The notes under the pieces were generated by a model. The model was not told the DNA's origin. It was given only the letters and a program-made list of their open reading frames with translations, and did not search any database. This document shows positions 6,001-8,775 of a stretch of 8,775 nt of DNA, piece after piece. Source of the DNA: Planctomycetota bacterium (GTDB lineage: Bacteria > Planctomycetota > Phycisphaerae > Phycisphaerales > UBA1924); NCBI GenBank assembly GCA_023434205.1, contig JAEYTB010000201.1, positions 1 to 8,775 of the forward strand. Reading direction: 5' to 3'. The position numbers and the translations under genes are program-made. Position 1 is the first letter of the stretch; the number at the start of each line of letters is the position of its first letter.

Positions 6001-8255
6001 CGGTCAGCAACCCGATGGACGCGTTCAGCATTGAGCCGGAGCCGACGAGCAACCTGCTGATCGTCGCCGCGAGCAATGAGAACCTGCAGGTGGTGAAGGA
6101 GCTGGTGGCGGCGCTCACGGCGGGGGCGGACAGCCTGGCGAAGGGCGAGCGGATGGACATCATCCAGCTCACGCGTTCGCGGGCGGCGGAGGTGGCCGAG
6201 TCTCTGGGGCGGCTGTACATCGAGAAGGAGATCGCGCGGCGCGGGGCGGGGGCGGTCAGCGCCACCGCGAACGAGCGGCTGAACGCGGTGGTGATCCACG
6301 GCAACGAGTCGGACATGATCGAGCTGCGGGCGCTGGCCAACAAGCTCGACACGGCGGAGGTGCTGGCGAGGCAGCAGATCAAGTGGATCGAGCTGAAGTC
6401 GGCGAACGCGGCGGAGGTGGTGCGGCTGCTGCAGAGCGTGCTCGCGGGGCGGCCGCTCTCGGGCGGGCAGGCGCGGCAGGCGATGAAGGTGCAGTTCCTC
6501 CGCGACCGGCTGCACACCGAGCTGGGCACGCAGCTCGCGGCGGCGGGCCGCAAGCCGACGGAGGCGGATATCGACGGGGCAATCAAGGACCAGGTGACGC
6601 TGAACGCGGACACGCGGACCAACTCGATCTGGATCACGGCCCCCGAGCCGATTGTCAGGCTGCTGACGGAGATGATCGAGGACATCGAGGCGTCGTCCGC
6701 GGGGGCGCGCAAGATCGAGTACTTCAAGCTGATGAACGCGGACGCGCGGCAGATGGCCGAGGTGCTGCGCGACACGTTCAACCTGCGTCAGCAGGGCAAC
6801 GCGCTGGTGCTGGTCCCGGTGGGGCAGCCGGGCGAGCCGCAGCCGGCGGACCCCGCCGCTCCCGTCCCGCCCGCGGGGCTGGGGGACACGACGGTCACGG
6901 CGGTTCCGGACGAGCGTCAGGCGCTGTCGATCGCCGTGGATGCGCGGACAAACACGCTGATCGTGAGCGGCACAGCGGACTATCTGGAGCTGGTGCGCAA
7001 GCTGGTGGAAGAGCTGGACGGGATCGAGGCCAACGAGCGGGAGCGGCGGGTGTACTCGCTGCGGAACGCGAAGGCCAAGGAGATCGAGACGACGCTGAAG
7101 AGCTACTTCAGCAACGAGTCTTCGACGGAACGCAGCACGCTGGGGCCGCAGCTCTCCGGCTCGCTGATGCGGCGGCTGGAAGAAGAGGTCACGGTGGTGG
7201 GGGACGAGAACTCCAACAAGCTCGTGATCTCGACGAGCCCGCGGTACATGAACACGGTGCTGTCGATCATCGACGAGCTGGACGCGTCGCCGCCGCAGGT
7301 GATGATCCAGGTGCTGCTGGCGGAGATCACGCTGGACAACACGGACACCTGGGGCATGGACGTGACGGTCGGGCCGTTTGGCGGCGAGGGGTACCGGATC
7401 GGTTCGACGCCCGCGGGGGCGTCGGTGGCGACCGCGCTGGGCGTGCCGAACCTGTCGGTGTCGTCGGCGGACTTCGGGATCCTGATTCGTTCGCTTGAGG
7501 AGCAGGGCAAGCTCGAGGTGCTCAGCAACCCGCAGGTGATGGTGAACAACAACCAGACCGCGAAGATCCAGGTGGGCGAGAACGTGGCGGTGGTGAACGG
7601 CGTCGAGCGGTCGAGCGTCGGGAGCTCGTTCGCGAACATCATCCGCGAGGACGTGGGCATCATCCTGAACGTGGTGCCGTCGATCAGCGCGGACGGCTTT
7701 GTGCGGATGGACATCCAGCCGGAGATCAGCCAGCTCTCGGCGAAGACCACGCAGATCAGCAGCGACGTGGCGGCCCCGATCATCAACAAGCGTGCCGTGG
7801 ACACGGTGGTGACGGTGAAGGACGGGCAGTCGGTGGTGATCGGCGGGCTGATCCAGACGACCGAGGAGCAGCGGCGGACCAAGGTGCCGTACCTGGCCGA
7901 CATCCCGATCCTGGGCCTGCCGTTCCGCACGAAGAAGGACACGAACGTCAAGACCGAGCTGCTGGTGATCCTGACGCCCCGCGTGATCCCCGGGGAGGCG
8001 GGCACGGCCGAGCCGCTGATCCAGGACGTGACGGAGGAATCCGTCGGACGCCTGGAGGACCCGAGCAAGATCGAGGATTACCTCGAGCGGATCCGGCTGG
8101 AGGTGAAGGAGAAGCGGGCGAAGGAGGCGGAGGCGCTCCAGGAGCAGCTGTACCAGCAGGAGGCGCCGCCCGCGTCTCCGGGGTCGATGTCCGAGCCGAC
8201 GCCGGCGCCGTTCGAGCCGTCCCGGGTCATGCCCAACCCATCGCGATCGAGGTGA
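1..8255 (+). CDS. Giant GspD-like secretin with at least 28 tandem N domains (5' partial)
   Basis: Outer-membrane secretin, the family that forms multimeric gated channels for type II secretion, type IV pili and related machines. The frame is open to the left edge (in-frame Ala and Pro codons at nt 3-8), so the GTG at nt 9 is probably internal; no signal peptide or Shine-Dalgarno is seen near it. Residues 1-2430 are an array of N-type domains, each an N-terminal hydrophobic strand ('VxxLxxA-A'), a helix, a loop, a strand around 'TNSLIV', then a helix ending 'LD'. Residues about 2431-2660 are the pore domain with the signature 'GQSVVIGGLI...VPYLADIPILG' and the closing strand 'ELLVILTPRV'. Residues 2664-2748 are a charged then Pro-rich tail. 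I find a single cysteine (C351). Normal secretins are several hundred residues with a few N domains. The pore family is certain. GspD-like is my best subfamily guess; PilQ-like is possible, since no gsp or pil neighbours are in view. Confidence 0.97.
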   Translation, partial: APVLEGVLRSESALDKLPEWARMQAIARGASEQPQVRVVAEPALNALVVSGPRNVLEVAEQVIAQLDVDASQRAGDRTVRVITLQNADAATLATNLQAVFAEEKGKDPAPTIRVDAQSNSLIVRATTDQLAQVDELTRKLDAAAVSGSRQMRMVSVDKSRVDAELLASTLRRLLEQQGGVKVEVISAEELLKQNGKDKPQEPPKKVGSADDRGLRSQVGGATGGVVAAAVVAAVLAQPGETAQPGAAPQPEGEEAGLTIAVDRATNSIMLVGSPRLTDRIAALAETLQRQMPSEPVGVRVIGLPAGADVDAITAVVRQTAQQIGRQSPGNPGGFSGPVSIMPDPAGSSLIVLCNDTDFATVGTLVGTLAQGGPAAAVTVKVYPLTSITAPRAIAALRDLFSVSPVGRQTQRVREFEVTMPGAGAAARIDPSLVRMTPDPGGASVIVAAPQEAFALIDRLIETIDQSPVRDRLAIRRYELKNARAQELSRTLQSLFDAQRQGAGAAELPQARFVADDRTNSMLVTASGPQHQDVERLLETADASLDQADRELAIITLQQASPSTVQRIVDEVVVGRDPAKKDRIRISAQDGSSLFVVHAPAADIAAVREIVAQVDSAETTGLPVRSIKLERADAAVVATALQKFFTDRAAVSSRPGVRAVNRVAVVGDRRTGTLIVSASNDDFAQVESLVKTFDTPTPMQDFQFKVVPLRHARVSDISNTIKQVIDEMRWETMFSSRQPPEGNDHKLYVEGNESTNSVVLVGRGEGIAAAERVIAALDLPPEQRAATVMRSVVVKSADVTALRNVLQRAFSTPGWRPWRGPDPEAITVEVDKGRRALILLGRAERVEQALGYIKELDEGPDGAGASIEAITLTHARADRVSQSLRQFFTDRARAQGVDASTVSVIGSQDGNVLIVSASDDDMKTLRDLVAQIDQPDGGKDRRIEVFVLRNGVARDTADALRSMFARSARADEQVIITPQPSTNSLIVSAPAASYEEVIALLRQLDSAPKGEEANIETVALTSAKAQEVATALRNALPPAVKVTITPVVRSNSLLLTGSKEAIALVMDHIRKLDTEPVRSGLVFRRFRIANADATDVAYTVEQMLRARPRNAVDGDASIDYSRQDNTLTVYAPSDQIEEIDKIIRELDTPVGEDRTTEFVKLDFAKAEATANALKNFYGRFAPEAANPGARNVTIISDPVSNSLVIRADKGQWEGIRQLLSKLDTKEYDTARQLAVIPLAHADAASVAKALNDGLRAPLEEQFRQAQARAAAANRPGNNQRPQFIEPTVLTAAEGLPTVSAEPMTNAVIVFASKNDLERIQGIVRQLDVAGFDEMPMPRIIPLRSGKPSAVAASIRELYLNRQPNQRVQGPKAVLVIGDDSSGALIVRADDEKFAQIKALAETLEQQGQIGRVTPHVVALRNVAAGRLRQTLLATFTETAKAQGETLAIEVDRTSNSLVIASSSRLLEEIRRVIDELDAANTPAAEPGKPEGSPLSAAFTIIDVQNNAPADLKKLLDDMGLTRPQNLDQRGIVSEAVTIVPMTSRRALAVIASPADARAVESLVRALDAEPVDAQQQLAVIPLKMATAKPLADTLAAMLKPADPAAQAGQTGPARALAEQIRRLGLSKNGLNQTPLTVDLSKPIRLVPDVEANALVIASTQGNIDALKEVVKLLDTLPVGDAVLVRIFNLENASAVRAQAVIQQLFAQGEAIRRLPGTRRQGLPPTATGQALAGEIAVTVDERTNALIVAGREEAVALVEVLIRDLDSERAGKWVEPTVIPLKHADSSTLAATLTTILVRGVATTPEALGLQRQYGRLRMLADVPAGAPGAAPGEPPSFVEADLFAPLHGLVIASEDQLNSLIVIGTPANTQVVRQLVAMLDVEAASAANTVRVYPLKFAASERVVGVVRDLFRQREASPDHRPEDRLIVSSDARTNSVIATTSAKSFAILEGLLKTLDGEQTNYSVGLHVVPVMAGDVRQLAPRIDRLMRERIAAAARVGSVSNPMDAFSIEPEPTSNLLIVAASNENLQVVKELVAALTAGADSLAKGERMDIIQLTRSRAAEVAESLGRLYIEKEIARRGAGAVSATANERLNAVVIHGNESDMIELRALANKLDTAEVLARQQIKWIELKSANAAEVVRLLQSVLAGRPLSGGQARQAMKVQFLRDRLHTELGTQLAAAGRKPTEADIDGAIKDQVTLNADTRTNSIWITAPEPIVRLLTEMIEDIEASSAGARKIEYFKLMNADARQMAEVLRDTFNLRQQGNALVLVPVGQPGEPQPADPAAPVPPAGLGDTTVTAVPDERQALSIAVDARTNTLIVSGTADYLELVRKLVEELDGIEANERERRVYSLRNAKAKEIETTLKSYFSNESSTERSTLGPQLSGSLMRRLEEEVTVVGDENSNKLVISTSPRYMNTVLSIIDELDASPPQVMIQVLLAEITLDNTDTWGMDVTVGPFGGEGYRIGSTPAGASVATALGVPNLSVSSADFGILIRSLEEQGKLEVLSNPQVMVNNNQTAKIQVGENVAVVNGVERSSVGSSFANIIREDVGIILNVVPSISADGFVRMDIQPEISQLSAKTTQISSDVAAPIINKRAVDTVVTVKDGQSVVIGGLIQTTEEQRRTKVPYLADIPILGLPFRTKKDTNVKTELLVILTPRVIPGEAGTAEPLIQDVTEESVGRLEDPSKIEDYLERIRLEVKEKRAKEAEALQEQLYQQEAPPASPGSMSEPTPAPFEPSRVMPNPSRSR
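447..887 (+). other. Domain D3 with a large low-complexity hydrophobic and Pro/Gly-rich insertion
   Basis: This unit is 147 residues (147-293), about twice the usual length. It starts normally ('RQMRMVSV', helix 'LLASTLRRLLEQQ') and ends normally ('VDRATNSIMLVGS', then a helix). Between them is a Lys/Glu/Pro-rich stretch (about residues 192-206), a Gly/Ala/Val segment 'GGATGGVVAAAVVAAVLA' (217-234) and a Gln-Pro-Gly linker (235-252). The purely hydrophobic core is only about 12 residues, short for a membrane span, though the flanking glycines could extend it. Just upstream, nt 642-656 use five consecutive non-preferred codons (TTG CGA AGT CAA GTA), unlike the G/C-ending codons around them. 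The frame stays intact on both sides, so this is an in-frame insertion rather than a frameshift. Confidence 0.75.
711..764 (+). repeat. Three 18-bp microrepeats encoding QPGxxx
   Basis: Three consecutive 18-base units at 711-728, 729-746 and 747-764 encode QPGETA, QPGAAP and QPEGEE (residues 235-252). The first two share the 10-base start cagcccgggg; the third keeps cagcccg and then diverges. They form a flexible linker inside the D3 insertion and probably arose by local slippage. Confidence 0.7.
3687..4001 (+). other. Long-loop N domain D16
   Basis: A 105-residue unit (1227-1331). It opens with 'LAVIPLAHADAASVAKAL', a strand-helix pattern also seen in D20 and D22. It then carries an Arg/Gln/Ala-rich stretch with 'EEQFRQAQARAAAANRPG', probably helical at first, and a loop through 'TVLTAAEGLPTVSAEP' before the strand motif 'MTNAVIVFAS'. 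The extra residues sit in the same loop position as in the other enlarged domains. In a ring assembly this loop could face the lumen or the outer surface; the sequence does not decide which. Confidence 0.65.
4719..5039 (+). other. Long-loop N domain D20
   Basis: A 107-residue unit (1571-1677). It starts 'QQQLAVIPLKMATAKPLADT', closely matching the D16 start. The loop includes an Ala/Pro/Gln-rich part and a likely short helix 'ARALAEQIRRLGLSKNG', then returns to the fold at 'RLVPDVEANALVIAS' and ends 'VVKLLDTLPVGD'. Shared start and shared loop position suggest that D16 and D20 are related copies. Confidence 0.65.
5313..5660 (+). other. Long-loop N domain D22
   Basis: A 116-residue unit (1769-1884), the longest after D3. 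It starts 'TVIPLKHADSSTLAATLTTI', like D16 and D20. The loop contains 'RQYGRLRMLADVPAGAPGAA', a Pro/Gly-rich turn, and a segment 'FAPLHGLVIASEDQLNSLIV', in which 'GLVIAS' and 'NSLIVIG' lie close together. The second matches the normal strand motif; the first may be an extra strand or the remnant of another copy. Confidence 0.6.
6369..7040 (+). other. Adjacent long-loop N domains D26 and D27
   Basis: Two neighbouring enlarged units of 113 (2121-2233) and 111 residues (2234-2344). The D26 loop is charged and probably helical ('QAMKVQFLRDRLHTELG' and 'KPTEADIDGAIKDQ') before 'DTRTNSIWITAP'. The D27 loop is Pro-rich and likely unstructured ('GQPGEPQPADPAAPVPPAG') before 'VDARTNTLIVSG'. They lie one domain before D28 and the pore, so their loops would sit near the periplasmic mouth of the outer-membrane channel if the domains stack in order. 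Confidence 0.65.
7299..7994 (+). other. Secretin pore (C-terminal) domain
   Basis: Residues about 2431-2662. It begins with the family-typical strand 'VMIQVLLAEITLDNTDTWGM'. It continues through 'LEEQGKLEVLSNPQVMVNNN', 'AKIQVGENVAVV' and 'EDVGIILNVVPSISADGFV', then the signature at residues 2606-2636 (nt 7824-7916). The domain closes with 'TELLVILTPRVIP'. In characterised secretins this region makes the multimeric double beta-barrel with its gate in the outer membrane. Length and motif order are ordinary and nothing is visibly missing, so the pore looks functional. Confidence 0.94.
7998..8252 (+). other. Charged helical and Pro-rich C-terminal tail of the secretin
   Basis: Residues 2664-2748 follow the pore. 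An acidic part ('IQDVTEESVGRLEDPSK') leads to a highly charged stretch at about 2687-2719 that should be helical and may be coiled coil ('YLERIRLEVKEKRAKEAEAL'). The last 29 residues are rich in Pro and Ser. Some GspD-type secretins have a C-terminal S-domain that binds a small lipoprotein pilotin. This tail sits in that position, but I see no recognisable S-domain sequence, so the role is a guess. Confidence 0.6.
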
Positions 8256-8256
8256 G
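8249..8256 (+). promoter_or_regulatory. Ribosome binding site of the lipoprotein gene, overlapping the secretin stop
   Basis: The sequence GAGGTGAG matches the Shine-Dalgarno consensus and lies 5 bases before the ATG at 8262. It includes the secretin stop codon TGA (8253-8255), so ribosomes ending on the secretin could load directly onto the next gene. It also supports the ATG at 8262 as the true start. Confidence 0.7.
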
Positions 8257-8261
8257 CCCTG

Positions 8262-8765
8262 ATGCGACGCCTGAGTCTGTCTCTGCTTCTGCTGTGCGTT
8301 GGCGGCTGCGTGAGCGATGAGCCCGGCCGCCGTCCGCTGCCCGCCCAGCCCGCGTCCATCCAGCCCACGACGGTGGGGGTGTGGGCGACGCCTCCGAGGG
8401 ATTCCGATGCGAACGGGTTCCTCGACTCTGTGGACATCACGGTGTACGTCTCGTCGGACCAGTTCCCGGCGCCGGTGCATGTGCCGGGGCGGTTCACGTT
8501 CCGGCTGATCGGGGCTGATAAGTCAGTGCTGGCGCAGTGGGAGCTTGACGAGCCGGCGACCACCGCGGCGATGCGTCGCAACGCCGTGGGCCCGGGGTAC
8601 TTTTTCCGGCTGAACGTGAAGGAAGTGGCGAAGGACGAGTTTGAGGCGCAGTCGACGGACCTGGCGGCGGAGTTCACGCCGCGGACGGGTTCGGCCGTGT
8701 CGGCGCCGCTGACGGGGCTGCGGTTCGGGCGCGTCCGCCCGCTGGTTCAGCCCGGGCGCAAGTAG
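8262..8765 (+). CDS. Putative lipoprotein with an EF-hand-type calcium loop; function unknown
   Basis: I do not recognise a named family. The 167-residue product starts with 'MRR', a hydrophobic run rich in Leu, and a lipobox 'VGGC' with lipidation at C16; residue +2 is Val, which by the E. coli Lol rule would allow outer-membrane sorting. A Pro-rich spacer (about 20-45) follows. Residues 47-58 ('DSDANGFLDSVD') fit the canonical EF-hand loop at positions 1, 3, 5, 6, 8, 9 and 12. The rest looks beta-rich ('DITVYVSS', 'RFTFRLIG', 'YFFRLNVKEV', 'GLRFGRVRPLV'), suggesting a small beta-sandwich. The gene starts six bases after the secretin stop with an overlapping ribosome binding site, so it is probably in the same operon. 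Pilotins are small outer-membrane lipoproteins often encoded near their secretin, and this could be an unrelated counterpart. It could equally be an independent envelope lipoprotein. The stop is at 8763-8765. Confidence 0.87.
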   Translation: MRRLSLSLLLLCVGGCVSDEPGRRPLPAQPASIQPTTVGVWATPPRDSDANGFLDSVDITVYVSSDQFPAPVHVPGRFTFRLIGADKSVLAQWELDEPATTAAMRRNAVGPGYFFRLNVKEVAKDEFEAQSTDLAAEFTPRTGSAVSAPLTGLRFGRVRPLVQPGRK

Positions 8766-8775
8766 GTTATCCTTC

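Larger units (their letters stand above)
1..7298 (+). repeat. Tandem array of 28 or more diverged secretin N-type domains
   Basis: My reading of the first base of successive domains: D1 (partial) 1, D2 231, D3 447, D4 888, D5 1131, D6 1416, D7 1650, D8 1866, D9 2100, D10 2355, D11 2592, D12 2820, D13 3036, D14 3240, D15 3459, D16 3687, D17 4002, D18 4230, D19 4476, D20 4719, D21 5040, D22 5313, D23 5661, D24 5892, D25 6150, D26 6369, D27 6708, D28 7041. Boundaries are good to a few residues. Most units are 68-95 residues; D3, D16, D20, D22, D26 and D27 are longer because of loops before the 'TNSLIV' strand. Clear strand motifs include DAQSNSLIV (D2), DDRTNSMLV (D6), QPSTNSLIV (D12), DERTNALIV (D21), DARTNSVIA (D23) and DARTNTLIV (D27). 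The copies differ strongly and I see no long near-identical DNA, so the duplications look old. In known secretins such domains stack as periplasmic rings. Confidence 0.9.

Noticed and set aside
6383..7498. A 371-codon open frame on the plus strand, in another frame of the secretin
   Set aside because: The product is almost all Gly, Ala, Arg and Asp, as typical for an out-of-frame reading of GC-rich DNA, while the overlapping secretin frame shows clear family motifs.
5751..8480. A 909-codon open frame on the minus strand
   Set aside because: It lies opposite the secretin and the lipoprotein. Its product is a low-complexity Arg/His/Leu/Asp-rich chain with no domain, as expected when strong G/C third-position bias removes stops from the complementary frame.
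8766..8775. A terminator or new gene after the lipoprotein
   Set aside because: Only 10 bases remain and they show no hairpin or start signal.

Overview
The window carries two genes, both on the + strand, and almost no non-coding DNA. It is very GC-rich, with G or C in most third codon positions. That bias opens long unused frames on both strands, including a 909-codon antisense frame, and I treat these as shadows. The encoded proteins are envelope proteins of a diderm bacterium: a secretin and a lipoprotein. High GC, a giant multi-repeat secretin and the style of the lipoprotein make me favour Planctomycetota, perhaps a Phycisphaerae-like lineage. That is inference; another high-GC diderm such as a myxobacterium is possible.

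Nt 1-8255 are one uninterrupted coding region that enters from beyond the left edge, so the true start, signal peptide and any N0 domain are not visible. At least 2748 codons are present. (Residue numbers count the GTG codon at nt 9 as residue 1; it is probably not the real start.) About 2430 residues are a tandem array of at least 28 diverged secretin N-type (KH-like) domains, typically 70-85 residues each. Most carry a strand motif resembling 'D-x-[RT]-T-N-S-L-I-V', followed by a helix ending in 'LD'. One conventional secretin pore domain follows (about 2431-2660), with a textbook secretin signature. The protein ends in a charged, probably helical and then proline-rich tail. Ordinary GspD/PilQ secretins have a handful of N domains and are several hundred residues long, so this is an extreme expansion of the periplasmic part on a normal outer-membrane pore.

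Six bases after the secretin stop, nt 8262-8765 encode a 167-residue predicted lipoprotein with a lipobox and a textbook EF-hand-type calcium-loop motif. Its ribosome binding site overlaps the secretin stop, so the two genes are probably co-transcribed and translationally coupled. The pairing suggests an accessory or pilotin-like partner for the secretin, but only the position supports this.

The last 10 bases hold nothing recognisable. I see no RNA gene, CRISPR array, insertion sequence or terminator.
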